DNA of 64,000 bases from positions 3,479,501-3,543,500 of the forward strand of contig NC_084819.1 in NCBI RefSeq assembly GCF_963583255.1, in the 5' to 3' direction. Positions 1 to 13,100 of the stretch are shown one piece after another. The stretch's first letter is position 1. Each line of letters starts with the position of its first letter. The notes beneath the pieces are model-generated. The model saw nothing but the letters and a program-made list of their open reading frames with translations. It made no database searches and was not told where the DNA came from. Origin of the DNA: Pyrus communis. Taxonomy: Eukaryota > Streptophyta > Magnoliopsida > Rosales > Rosaceae. The position numbers and the translations under genes were made by a program.

Positions 1-276
1 TGGAATGATTGCTGAGGGAACACCCCACGTGGGGCTGTCGGCTGGGCTGAAATGCCTGGCGCGTGGGTGAGTGGCGGAAAGGGAACTGGGCTTCACAACC
101 CATGTTTCACTCACAATAGGTAGGGCCCATAATGACTTTTGGCCTAAAAACGGGCCGGTATTTGGCCTTCTTTTAAGTTTTGGGTTTTAGGTTTTATTTA
201 GCACATGGGTTGGAGTGGGTTTTGGGGGGAAAAAAAGGGGAATTTTAGGTTGTAAGCCATTGTTGGAGATGGTCTA
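1..276. repeat. Right end of a dispersed inverted-repeat element, cut by the window edge
   Basis: The stretch is GC-richer than its surroundings and ends in a motif reading TTGGAGATGGTCTAAG. The same kind of terminus ends the repeats near 3058 and 17872, and its inverse (GACCAACTCCAAC) starts the copy near 17040. I read it as the right-hand part of a non-coding transposable element of that family. No coding capacity is visible. The family's superfamily cannot be assigned from this copy. Confidence 0.45.
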
Positions 277-478
277 AGTAAAATGTCATTGTGCAAAAAA
301 AAACACGGTGAAAGTGGAGATCATGGAGTTCTTCAACCACTACTAAATACCAATCGGTTTTTAATAATTGTTTTAATTTTAATATGGTATCAGAACAAGG
401 TATTCACGATAATTGATTTTGGCAACATATTTTAAAAATAAAATGACGCGGATATATAACTCAGATGCCCTTATTTTT

Positions 479-612
479 GGGAACTTTAACGAAAAGCTCC
501 TGGTAAATCACATTTTTACATTAAAAAATCAATCATGGTACTATTTATTTTACCCTTTATTTTGTCTTTTTTGTAAAAACTGAAAATTTTCAATTTTTTT
601 CATTAGTTTTCC
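479..612. repeat. Dispersed non-coding repeat, copy 1
   Basis: This segment, starting AACTTTAACGAAAAGCTCC and ending CATTAGTTTTCC, is closely matched at 48430-48574. Shared landmarks in order are AACGAAAA, ACATTTTTAC, ATCAATCATGGTACTAT, CCCTTTATTTTG, AAAACT and CATTAGTTT. Two well-aligned copies 48 kb apart show a dispersed repeat, probably a MITE-like element. It has no coding capacity. Confidence 0.6.
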
Positions 613-1339
613 TCTTATTTTTTTTATACTATTTTTATTTTTCTTTGATATTTGGTCCATTATACTTCAAAATTTGCAGACCAGAAGTATATCTATATTA
701 TTATTAAAAAAACCCTCATTGACAAAATGACAATCATATCCATATTTTTCTTATTTTACCCTTTTTTTTTATACTTATTTTTCCTATTTTACCCTCACTT
801 TTGATACACAACATTTACATAATGAGGACAAAGCAGTAATTACCTTTTTTTCTTATTTTGCCCTCACTTTTGATACACACTATTGACAAACGGAGGGCAA
901 AATAGTAATTTTGTACCTTTTGACAAAATGACAATCATATCCTTATTTTTCCAATTTTACCCTCACTTTTGATACATAATATTTACATAATAAAAAAAAA
1001 TAGTAATTATGTAATATTAAAAAAAAATGTACTTATTAAGAGAAATTATTCGTACACACAAAATGTGTGCTCTCTGTCAGTAATAATTAATAAAAGTTTA
1101 ACACCAAAGATCGTGGGCCGTACATGACAACGACTCATGATTTCATCACCCAATTAAGATCTCTCTCTCTCTCTGTATACATGAAGTTGGGAGACACATG
1201 CAGACAAGGAAAGCTATGGAAAGCTGCAAAGGCATGGGACCCCTTTAACGGAATCTCCATTAAAATCAGAAGACCATGACTAGATGAACAACTATTTTAA
1301 TTATTTTTAGTTTATTTAATACTTTTGATTATGCTACTC

Positions 1340-1485
1340 AGTACTAAAATTGATACTATTTATCTTTACTTGAAAGTGAGAGGTCTTAATTTCGAATCTT
1401 ATAGATGACGAATTTGATACCACATTAAGCTACCTATTATGTGGCTTAGTTGAACTACCCTTCCTCTTAATGGAATTGAATAATT
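1340..1485 (+). repeat. SINE-like repeat, decayed copy
   Basis: The segment has ACTTGAAAGTGAGAGGTCTTAA followed by a decayed polymerase III B-box (TTTCGAATCTT). Then come ATTTGATACCACATTAAGC and ATGTGGCTTAG, the body arrangement seen in better copies at 29050 and 57005. These shared blocks point to a tRNA-derived SINE family. The copy is old and lacks a clear A tail. Confidence 0.5.
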
Positions 1486-1597
1486 AGGGTTAGGGATATA
1501 GGAGATTGGGGGCTACATTTCTGTAAGCATTATATATAGTTAAACAAAGCAAAAAGTTTAGGTTGGGGATAATATTGAACCACTTAGTACTACGGTT

Positions 1598-1757
1598 TAA
1601 TGATATTTTTCTTACAAAATCACTTATAAGTAAAAAGTCGTAAATTCGAATTCTCGTTGAAAGTGTATTCGAATCAAATTATTATGATAAATCTATTGTA
1701 AGGGTTAATTCACTCTTTTTATTAGTGTAGATAGTATTGGATGTATTAAAAAAAAAT
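1598..1757 (+). repeat. SINE-like repeat with A tail
   Basis: The segment contains ACTTATAAGTAAAAAGTCG followed by a B-box-like AAATTCGAATTCTCGTTGAAA, then GAATCAAATTATTATGA, and ends in a short A run after GTGTAGATAGTATTGG. The block order matches the SINE-like copy at 29050-29208, supporting a retroposed tRNA-derived SINE on the plus strand. Confidence 0.5.
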
Positions 1758-2815
1758 AGAGCTTCCCAGTCTTGTCTTCTAGTCTAATCATTGGAGAAGA
1801 ATAAGCTGCATAAGATACCTCTTAAATCTTGGTTTGTTTGGTTTCTTTACAAATTGAAATGAAATAATGATTTTTGTGAAATTGAAAACTAGTTTGTTAA
1901 CTACTTCTGTACTCTAGCTCGTAATTATTTTCAGTTTTTAGACCAAAAAGTGAAAGCTTCTTTGGTTTTAGTTTTCGATTTTTTTTTAACTTGAAAATTA
2001 AAAGTGATTACTAAACGAGTTTTCTATATTTTAACAAACATATACTAAAACTAAAATTTGAAAAAAAAAAAAAAAAAAAGAGTTATGAAATGGGGTGTTT
2101 CGGAGCCTTGTCAGGGCAACTCCACCATGGGGGAAAGTGCTTTAAGAAAAAGAAGAGAAAAGCAACCAAAAATAGAAAAGTTACTTGGTGAGTATATGAG
2201 TTAAGAGACTAGTAATCGTTGATTTTTAGGTTAGTATCACAGAAGTTAGGAGTTTGAACTTTTTAAAGTGAAAATGATAATATAACTTTTTTAAGTGAAA
2301 ATGATAATATATATTGATTGAAGAAAGGAACAAAACCTAGTGGGAGAAAGTTTGACTTGTGTCATAAAGGATTATGCGAGTTGGACTACAATGACCAAAG
2401 CAACATACCATTTCCCTGCTCAGGGAAATTGAAAGGAGTCAGACCCCTAACTAAATGCCCCTCTTTCTTATGTTCACAAGCTAATAAAACTCAAATAAAG
2501 CATCCAAAAGAAAATGTAGAAGATCCTCGACCCACAGTCTCCACGTTAAATGACATCCCGAACTACGGTTTGAACTTAAAACTTGTGCTGGGGACCTTTT
2601 GATCAAGTTGGGTTTGGGCCTAGGTGAAAACTCCTAGCTCCCCTTATTCGTTTCCATTGAAATAATTTGAAAGAATTAGCATGTCTTAGAAAGTATTCTA
2701 GTTGAATTAATGACTCTAATTAAAGCGTGGCGTGGAAACTAAATGCTTATTAGTTTAGGGTGAGAGAAAACCTGTGCATGCTTACATACTTTTAAAAATG
2801 TTTATGTGGTTTCAA

Positions 2816-3058
2816 AATTTATCGGAATTTAAATATTTTTAGGTTAAAATGTTCATAAAATTAATTTAGGATAGCCTACATAATTTTTTTTTTTAAAAGT
2901 TAATTTAAAAAAAAATAGCCTTAATTCATTCTTTGATAATTTGGGGCTAAAATTTTGAGCCAGAAGAGTTGGAGTAGAAAAACTGTTTCTGGGCTAAAAC
3001 CTAAATTTTCTGGGCTAAATATTTTTAGGTTTTAGGTCACCATTGGAGATGGTCTTAA
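2816..3058. repeat. Dispersed element fragment, matching 17635-17872
   Basis: From 2821 the sequence runs nearly base for base with that from 17641 for about 70 bases (one difference, C/T in ATAGCCTACA versus ATAGTCTACA). It then continues at lower similarity to a terminus reading ATTGGAGATGGTCTTAAG. It is a truncated copy of the element seen more completely at 17039-17872. Confidence 0.65.
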
Positions 3059-3676
3059 GTGAGGAGGATAACCTACTCTAAGGGAAGGTTAATTGAATCA
3101 AGTCCAACACTAACGTTCTAGCCATCCACATGAGTCAAACTTGAAATCACTCACTCACAAATAAAGAAAAATATCACTCATACCACGTTACTAATTGGTT
3201 CCACTTTCCCTGTGTTAGTTAAGTCTTATCAACATCTGAAGGGATATCCCTATACCTATGGGATGGCTACACGGAAAACGATAACGATGAGAACTTGAAA
3301 AAGGAAGTTCACGAGAAGTAGTGAACAAAAGCTTGATGTCTCTCTTTATCCAACACCACCTCACAAGTCATAGGCACATTTTTTGTATGCGTCTCACTGC
3401 AAGTGTTGGAGGGATTTTGAACATGAATCTTAGTTAGGTACAAAATTATTGTATTAGCCAAAAGGATTCATTGATTGCTCAAAAAAAAAAAAAAAAAAAT
3501 ATTACAAATATTCTTCACACGTAACATTCTTTTCGGCGTTGCATAGTATAGACGAATTAATAATTCTATGAAAATGTCGAAGCATGCTTAAGTAGAAAAC
3601 TACAGAAACAAGTGAAGAGGGTAACTAGGCAAGTAATAAAAGTGGATTCACCAGAGAAAAATACATGGAAAATAAG

Positions 3677-3891
3677 AACTTGTTTGGATGTGCTTTTAAA
3701 ATAACTGAAAGCGTTTTTAGAGAAAATGTTTTTTGGTTCCAAAAGCACTTAAAGTTCTTTCTGCAAGAAGCATCAGTTATTTGCTTCTTTCAGGAAACAC
3801 TTTATGTGATTTTCCTTACTAAGGATTGGTTCCAAAAACATTTTTATAAAAAAACGCTTTCAATCATTTTAAAAGCACATCCAAACGAGTT
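3677..3891. mobile_element. MITE of 215 bp with inverted ends (AACTTGTTTGGATGTGC)
   Basis: The left end reads AACTTGTTTGGATGTGCTTT and the right end, read on the opposite strand, reads AACTCGTTTGGATGTGCTTT. The inverted repeat continues through TTAAAAT and GAAAGCG, giving arms of roughly 37 bases with a few mismatches. Short length, inverted ends and no coding frame fit a non-autonomous DNA transposon. hAT-like is a guess, since no clean 8-bp target duplication is visible. Confidence 0.65.
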
Positions 3892-4182
3892 GTAAGACGA
3901 CAACATCATCTGATCGTTGCAAGAAATCGGAAAAGGTGATGGTGATTCTGAGATATTATGTGGATGATTCCTATGGCTGGCGCAGTTACTGGAGAGATCT
4001 CGATAGCCTATCCATATGAACAATTGCTAGAATGTACTTCCAAGTGCATTGCGAATTTAGTGTGGAAAAGAAAGAGGAACAAGTTTCAAACATTCATCAA
4101 GACAGGGATCGGAGAATAGTACTTGAGAACGCGAAGCCTTGTCTGAATCAAGGATGCTAAAGGCAACATCTTAGGAACCTAT

Positions 4183-7100
4183 TTAGTGCATCCATCTCTT
4201 TGAGTGCTCCATGTATGGCTCTAGAAATCCAATAAACTGAAATGCCACGAGGAACACAATCATTTTGTTGCTTCTCGAAAATTCAAAACTAGAAGCTTAA
4301 GCTAATGTAATGCGTTTTAAGTAAACGATACAACTGTTGTTAAGCTCATAAAAAAAAAAAATCCAACTGTATTAATTAGACACAATCTAGGGCCATGGTG
4401 AAACCTTAGATTGAGAGTACAGATAAAAACACAGTTAGAAATGGATGCAGATACCTTACTACCATCACTCGACCACCGTGCACCATATCCTTCAGCAACC
4501 CTGATTTCAAAGACGGCGGCATGTGGTTGAACAATATGCACATTTAACCAGCAACAATGTGTCATTAAACGACTGATCACATCCAATGCAAGCCTGTTTT
4601 TATTGGAATCTAAAAGGAGAAAGAAAGGTAACAAAGCCTGATCTTAATACAAAAAATACAAAAGTTTACATGTATGAATAAAACTTGGTTTCAGACACAA
4701 CGAAAACGAAAAAAAGACAAGTGGGGCACAAAGCTTGTCATATTCAACCGTGGAATTAACATTTGCAATTTATTACCACAACCCAAAAACATGACAAAAT
4801 ATTAGGAGCTTATCGGATCATTCAATGCTTTTAAGGAGGTCGACATCAGATCTGGTATGACAGATGATAGCGTTATTCAATATTGCCCTTATCCTCAGGC
4901 CTACAATTTTATGTAAATATCTAAGAAATATGAATGATTCTTCTGTACTAATCCACAGAGCCGTATCACTACTTACAACTTTTAAAGTGTTCGTAACAGA
5001 TGTATTAGCCGTTATATTTACTACTATCTATTACACAGATAATAACAGATGTGTTGACTACTATCTACCAAACACAATCTATGATAAATATAAACGAATG
5101 GAAATAATACACTTGTAAGGCTGACACAATATCAAAAAGAATCATATTGCATAAGAGTACTCTACCCGTGAAACAAATAACACTATCTTCATGTGAAAGA
5201 GTGACTTGTATTGCATTAGGATAATTTATCTGTCCCATGAGCAGGGACAGAGCTAGGATTTTTTTCTCGGGTGGGCTGTAACTCTAGGTTACATAACCTG
5301 TTAAAATCTTAATATAATGAGAAAACCTCAAAGACTCAAACATACAACAAAAGCAAGAAACAAACATGCAATGCAAATATGTACAACATAAACTACTTAT
5401 AAAATCAATATAATGAGAATACTTCGAAGACTCAAACAATTGCACAAAACAAGCTCGACAAACAAAAACAACCGAGTACAATCCTCAATCACATAACCTA
5501 AATTAAGTGAAACGCGTGAAGTATTAAAGCTTCTCAACACTTACTCAGGAAGGCTGAGTTTGACTAAATCATTACAACTACTACTAATTTTTTTCCCTTC
5601 TAATATTCTCACTTAGGCTGCAGCCCAAGGCCTGCCCACAAATAAATTAGTTCAATTTTTTTCTCCATAATTATATTCATTGTGGGTCTTGTTTGATAAA
5701 TATTGATGAGGTTTACACGAGATACAAATTTAGAAAAAAAGGACATATGCAAGAAAAGTTGGAGATTTGAATTTTGTAAAATGTAGTACTTATTATATTG
5801 CACCCTCTGGTTCTGATACTTAAAAGATGTATAAACATTCAGACTCAGAAGTAAATATCATAATTATATGTGTAACTCAACCCATAAAAAACAAGATGGT
5901 AATGACATCTCCAGAGTCTAGATTTAAATCAGGGCACTAAAAGTTGCTCACCGTTTCCATCTATAGTACCCCAATATTTACTGATACTCCGCTCTGCGTG
6001 TTTTGCCAGGGCCCTAGCTCCATGAGTCAATGTGCTATGTTCAACCTTTAGCCAGAAAGAACAAAGTTCATTAAGCATACAAAGATACATAAAATCAATC
6101 TCCAAAGCCTCTAGGAATAAAAGACATGCCGAAAAGAGAACCTCAAATTTTTAGTATATTTTATTCCTTTATCAATATATAATCAGACTTTGTTATGACA
6201 ACCTGATCTACGTTTAATTGACAGGGTCCAATGTCTGTTGAAATATATGTAACAGAAAACACCAGAAGATTGATGCAAATACATATGCCTACATGAAAAT
6301 CAACAGTCAAGCTTTCCTTTTTCTGATTTGATCATTTTAGATGTTAAAAAAGTTTACATAAGTGGTTCTGAAATGCCTACCATGCAAAGTTAAAGGGAAT
6401 GCACAACACATTTTTCCAAGAAAGGATTATCAGTGTCTTACATTCAATTTATATGGCAGCATAAACGATGACAGAAGAGTAGACCTTGGAGGGGGAAGAG
6501 CCTCTGGAATAGTCCCTGTGGTATGTGCCAGACCAAGAAGGCCTTGAAGACCTCCCTTATTCAATCCCTGAATAGAACAATATACCTATCAAAACTTTCA
6601 TAAGACGTAGTGAACTTTTATCAACTCAAGGCAGCTTGATTACAGAATTCCTCAATATGATGGTATCGAGCACAAGGTTTACAAGTGATCAGACTAAACT
6701 AATTTACCCTATCCACACGATGAGGTGAATGTCTAAGAATGCAGAAAGAAATACACTTACAAAGAGCATGCCAGCTAATAAATTGTAAGGCTGGAGAGGC
6801 AATTTTGAAACACTAATCGCTAGGACACCATTTGACATTTCCTTCTCCTTGGTGTAAAACTTTCTGTAAACTTGCACACCTGTAAGTAGCATGCCCTTTA
6901 GTCTTGAACAATTGTAATCAAGGCCATAAATCACTTGTTGATGATTAAAAAAAAAAAAAAATTATTAAGACATTTAGGGCCTATTTGTATTGAATGAGTT
7001 CTGGTAATGGATTTGGATTCGGAGGTCCAAATCCAAAACCTGTTGCTTGGGGCTGGTTTTAGTAATTGAATTTGGATTTTCCCCAAAGGCTTCCAGAATT

Positions 7101-10100
7101 CGAACAGCTAAATCTAGGATTTCAAATTATTGCGAAATCCACAGTAAGCCCTCCCTCCTTCCTTTGATCAGTGTCTCTATGATATTATGTATCAGTTAGC
7201 AAAATCCAGAAACAATAAACTTCTGACTCTTCTTCCAACACATGAATTAGTTTCGCAACTCATATTGTAAATGCAAGTGCAAGGGATATGCTAAACTTTG
7301 CACCAAACCAGTATCGCTGCCTTTTCTTCCCCCATCTTCTGCTCAAAAAATTTGGTTCTTATGCAACATTAGAACACAGAACACACGAACTAGCTCCACT
7401 TTTAACATGGTCATTTGACGGTTAATAACTTACTAGTACATGATAAATCATTACAGCATGTGAGGCAGATTGTTTAGACAGTTTTCTCATAATCAAGGAC
7501 GGACAAAAAATTTTGCACAGAATCTCCCTTTTACATTCAAAAGATTATAGTTTCATGGTATTTTATAAATAGCTTTCTGAATAAGTTCCAATTCTTGTGA
7601 ATACCAAGAATTGAGATACTCTCACAACAAGCGCTATCTTTTTTTGCTGTACATTGAACCTTTTTATCATGGTAGCATCTAAGATTCTAAGCTAATAAAT
7701 AATAACTACAAACTGGCACAGTAGGAAATAAAATATAAGCAGCTACCTTGTTCAATGGTTTCAACTCCAGGAAGGACTTTAGATAGACCCTCAGCCTCCA
7801 TCATATCAGAGAACAAAGAATAACTGTGAACATCCTGCAAATCCATTAACTCATAGCAGAGCCAAGGTGAATATATGAAACAAGAAACTAATAACAAAAA
7901 GCACAGGCACCTGAACTTCAATTAGTAGACATTTATTGAAGAGAATCGAAGATCCTGAGACAATTCTGCATCCATAGAAAATAAAAATTAAAAACATGAA
8001 AGATAAATTCATTCGATATACAAAACCCTAGTGGATGAATAACAACTATACACATTGTAACATTGATGAGATGGAAGTAAAACCCAAAATGAAGAGAAAT
8101 CTAGATAAATTCTTTTCACTTAATCACACAAAGCAACAAAAGCATGGTCCATAAAATACATAAGCTCGTGCAACGTCAAAGCCAGTTCACAAGTAGCTAT
8201 GAAAGCACAATATGCTGCAAGAATGAGATATTTTCTACACCAAATTAATATAAAAAAAATGCATCTAGTGAATAGAAAAAACATAAAGCTTATAGTGGAC
8301 AAGAAATTAAATAAAATATACAATCCCCAAAACAAAATCAGTCACCAACAATAATCAGAGCACCACTCCATTACACCCCCCATGAAACTTTTTCGTTCGG
8401 GAGGAAACATGATTATGGTATTAAGAATGTGAAGTACAATGCAGATGGAACAGCAGTGCGAGATCCACAACCCTCATCATAGAATAAACAAGAGAGCCAA
8501 AACAAAGAATATGACGCTACAGCATCCACCCATGCCTAAAATAGAAACAGAAGACACCCAAACAACAGCCAGGACAGCTAGACAGAGAGTAGACAATCAT
8601 AAAAGACAAAGAGGCCAAAGCCTACAGAGACCCAACTTTTCTCTCAAAAACTAACTTTTCCTTTCCTCCATCTTACCCAGAAAATAGCTAGCACATTATC
8701 CACATTCAAAAGCACAAAATTGTAGAAACAAGTATCTACATGAAAAGGCCGCACCCTACTCAACGATTGAGTGTCACCTAGAAACCTGAAAACAATTATA
8801 ACGCAATCAAAAGGTCACTGAACAATGAACAAAGAGATGGTCAATGCTCCCAGCATCCCCATACAGTGAGATGTGGCCTCTTCAGTTGATGAACCTCACT
8901 AAGTATTCACCCTTCCACGAGTAACAATTGAAGCAAAAACTGAACCTTAGCCTTCCAAATCTACAAGGGATGGACTGAAAGTGGGAAATTGTAATCCTCA
9001 AATAAGGAGCGGCAAAAGTTAAAACCTAAGGCTTGAAGACTCAAGATGTTCCATAAATTCTAAAAGGTGTCTTGAGCTCACTCAAATTTCTGTAAATGTT
9101 CAAGGGCCAAATCCTTTGGCTTCCAAAACTAGATCTGAGAAAACCAGTCTACATAATGATATGCCTTCTAAAAGCCCTTTTCTCAGTGATATACTCTTCT
9201 GCCATCTCATATGCTACCACCACTCTGTGTATAATTTGGCTAGCTCTCACCAAAGGCACTTTAGGAAGGCAAGATTGAGTTGTCAAGAACCTCCCTAAAT
9301 CTGAATGGCAGTACTTTGGCTAGAACTTTTTATAAACTAGAAACAAGGCTAATAGGTCAGTAAGCATGAATCTTCAAGGAGTCCAATTTTTGGTTATTGA
9401 GTGCATGATAATAGGGCAAATGACAAGTCATCCAATGTAGTTACTGTTAAGTAGTATGATAAAGCTAAATGTAATCAGTTATGTTAGTTACTGTAATTAG
9501 TTAAGATAGTTGAGGGTATTCTTGTAATTAGACTAAGGCAGCTAAGGCTATATATATTCACATCTGTGTAACTGATTATTCTATTCAATACAATCAGAAA
9601 ACTTACAGAGGAAGTTTTCTGTTTCTATATGGTATCACGCCATTCTGCTTCCCAGCACTGATCTTCTCTTCCGCTCGACAAATCGATCGTTTCTTGATCG
9701 TTTCTCTCTGATTCTTTGCTTTTTTGTCTTTGATCTCTCTTGAATCTTGATCTCTTCAAGATATGGCTGCTCAATTTGACTCACCACCCACTGGATCGTC
9801 TTCTCCGATCATCTCTCCTTCGATCCAAAACCCTAATTCTTCCTCTAATCCCAGTCCTTTGAACTCGTATACCTCTCTTACGATTCACAACATTGGCAGT
9901 ATGGTGCCGATCAAGCTGAAACGATCCAACTATCTGCCATGGCGAGCACTGTTTGCTCCCATTTTCCGCCGCTACAAACTTCTTGGTATCATTGATGGCA
10001 CTGAGATCTGTCCTTTGCCCTTCTTGCCTGATCGCTCGATGAACCCTGCCTTTGAGGATTGGTATGAAAAGGATCAAAATCTTTTGATTTGGCTTAATTC

Positions 10101-13100
10101 TACCCTCTCCGAAGAAATCATTCTGTTCACAGTTGGTGTTTCTTCTTCTCGCGAGCTCTGGGTAAAGCTTGAACAGCGCTTTGGTGGTGTTTCGGAGGCT
10201 CATATTCACCAATTGCGATCGCGGCTCCAATCAATTCAGAAAGGCTCTTAATCCATCTCTGATTATCTGCAACAAATCAAGGAAATTGCTGATTCCTTGC
10301 AAGCTGCTGGTGCCTCAGTGTCCGATCGTGACCTAATTGCTGTTTACACTTCATGGATTGCCTAATGACTTCGAATCCTTTATTGATTCAATTATGTTGC
10401 GGTTATCTTCTACCTCCCTTGATGAGCTCCATGGTCTCTTACTCACCAAAGAGTTATCTATGGCTCGCCGCCGGCCTATTATTCCTTCTTCTACTACTGA
10501 GCCTTTTCAAGCTTTTTCTGTCCACTCTCAACCTCCCCTGCTTCCTACTCCATATGCTTTTGCTGCTCAACATCAACCTCTTCACTCTGCTTCTCGGTTT
10601 AACTCCAACCGTGGTAAGCCATCTCGAGGTAACTTCTCTTCTAATCGCAACAGTCGCAATTTTCACAATTCTCGTGGTACTTTTTCTACAAATCGTGGCA
10701 ATCGCAATTATCAAGGATCTCGCCACTTTCAAGGTTCTTCCACCTTCAAAGTTCCGTGTCAGATCTGTGGTTCTACAAGTCATGAGGCACTTGACTGCTT
10801 TGATCGTATGAATCCGGACATCTGTGGTCGAATCCCTCCAGCCAAACTTGCTGCTATGTGTGCGCATAATTCAGTCAAACCATCTCAGCCTTGGTTAATT
10901 GACTCTGGTGCCACTTCCCACATCACCAATGATGTAGCCAATATTTCTTCTCCTACTCCCTACACTGGAGAGGACAAAGTCTACATTGGCGATGGTAAAG
11001 GATTGTCTATTCATCATATTGGTTCATCATCTCTGCACACTCCCCATAATTCCTTTAAACTGAGCAATGTTTTACATGTTCCTTTTATGAAACACAATCT
11101 CCTATCTGCTTATCAGTTTCTTAAGGATAATAACTGTTCATTGACTCTTGACCCTTATGGATCCATTGTCAAGGATCGCATTTCGGGGAAGATGCTTTTG
11201 CACGGCCCTGTTAGGGATGGTTTCTATCCTCTCCAAGGTTCCACCAGTCTCCATCCATCTCCCTCAGCTCTTCTCAGCATCAAAGCACCTGTCACACTAT
11301 GGCACAAGCACCTTGGCCATCCTTCCTCCTCCATTTTCCGAAGGGTTATATCTACTAATAATCTTGCACTACAAGGCAAGAAGAGTGTTGATTTTTTCTG
11401 CTCAGACTGTGCACTTGCCAAGAACCACAAGCTTCCTTTTGGAGTGGCTTCTTCATCAACAACTCAAAGTCTCCAACTTCTGCATTGTGATCTATGGGGC
11501 CCTGCCTCTGTTACATCTAATAGTGGTTTCAAGTATTACCTACTTCTTGTTGATGACTTTAGCAAATATAGTTGGTTTTTTCCATTGAAGTCCAAATCTG
11601 ATGTATTTTCTACATTTGTTACTTTCAAAAGCTATGTAGAAAACTTTAGTGGCAATAAAATCAAGATTCTGCGCTCAGATTCAGGGGGTGAATTCACCAG
11701 TCACTCCCTTGCTTCTTTTCTTCGAACACATGGCATATTACATCAATTTAGTTGTCCACATACTCCTGAACAAAATGGTTGTGCAGAGAGGAAGCATCGC
11801 CATCTTGTTGAGACAGCTCGAACATTACTTGTTGCCTCTCATGTTCCTCAAGTTTTTTGGGTTAAAGCCTTCTCCACCGCCATATATCTTATTAATAGGC
11901 TTCCTATTTCTGGTCTTACACAGTCTCCTTGGGAACTTCTCTTCAAGCAACATCCAGATTACTCTAAACTGAAAGTTTTTGGCTGTCAATGTTATCCCTG
12001 GCTTAAGCCTTACATTCCTAGCAAACTGGATGCTAAAAGCAAAAGTTGTGTGTTTTTGGGGTATAGTCTACAACATAAAGGCTATAGGTGTCTTGATCCC
12101 GTGACCAACAGGATCTACATATCTCGACATGTTGTGTTTGATGAACATTCTTATCCATTCAAGTCCCTGCTGAGTCACAGTTCAACTTCAGAGACTTCCT
12201 CTTCAGCCTATTCTCCATCCTTGGATCTTCACTTCCGCCACTATGTCTCAAGTTCTCCTACACCTAGTACCTCTTCAGAATCATCATGTCCTTCTAGTTC
12301 TGCCCCTCCACCTCCACCTCCACCTCCACCTCCACCTCCACCTCCACCTCAGCTCTCACCTCCACCTGAAGTTCCTTCATGCACTCGGTCAGTGGATCAT
12401 TCTTCTAGTTCTCCCAGTTCTTCCAGTTCTGTCTCTCTCAGTAATTCCTCTCTTTTGCCTCTTCAGCCAAGTCATCCACCATTTTCTGGGAATACACATC
12501 CTATGATTACAAGATCTAAGGCTGGAATATACAAGTCTCGAGCTTATTCAGCAACCAAACATCCACTTCCTGTTGATCTTGACCTTGTCCCTAATACTTA
12601 TCTGCAAGCATCAAAGCATGCTCACTGGAGAGCTGTCATGCAAGCTGAATATAATGCTTTAATCTCCACAGGAACCTGGTCTCTTGTTCCTCCTCATCCT
12701 TCTCAAAATGTAGTTGGTTGTAAATGGGTTTTCCGGGTTAAGAAACATCCTAATGGCACTCTTGACAAACACAAAGCCCGCTTGGTGGCAAATGGATTTC
12801 ATCAGCAAGAAGGGGTTGATTTTCAAGAAACCTTCAGTCCTGTTGCTAAACCAGTTACCATTCGAATTCTTTTTGCACTTGCTGTCCAATATAATTGGTT
12901 CTTGAATCAGTTAGACATTAGCAATGCCTTTCTTCATGGTGACTTAAAGGAGGTGTTTACATGCAACAACCCCCAGGTTTTATTGATTCCAATTCTTCCC
13001 ATTTTGTTTGCAAGCTGAAGAAATCCTTATATGGTCTTAAACAAGCTCCTCGAGCTTGGTTTGATAAGTTGTTTCACGCCCTTCATACCCTTGGGTTTCA

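Larger units (their letters stand above)
277..4182. other. Gene-free region downstream of the ASCH gene, filled with small repeats
   Basis: No convincing gene is visible. Between the separately listed repeats lies AT-rich DNA. A unit beginning TGACAAAATGACAATCATA occurs at about 719 and again at about 918, followed each time by a similar run containing ACCCTCACTTTTGATACA, so 719-1010 is an imperfect local duplication. A short (CT)n tract lies near 1160. The part from about 3900 to 4182 is probably 3' untranslated sequence of the minus-strand ASCH gene. A 94-codon open frame at 2318-2602 has no recognisable features. Confidence 0.5.

Noticed and set aside
2318..2602. 94-codon plus-strand frame
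   Set aside because: No domain, signal or splice context was recognisable, and it lies among repeats; chance frame most likely.
9781..10230. Minus-strand open frame of 149 codons opposite copia gag
   Set aside because: It is the antisense shadow of the gag frame, with no recognisable domain and an Arg-rich composition expected from the opposite strand.
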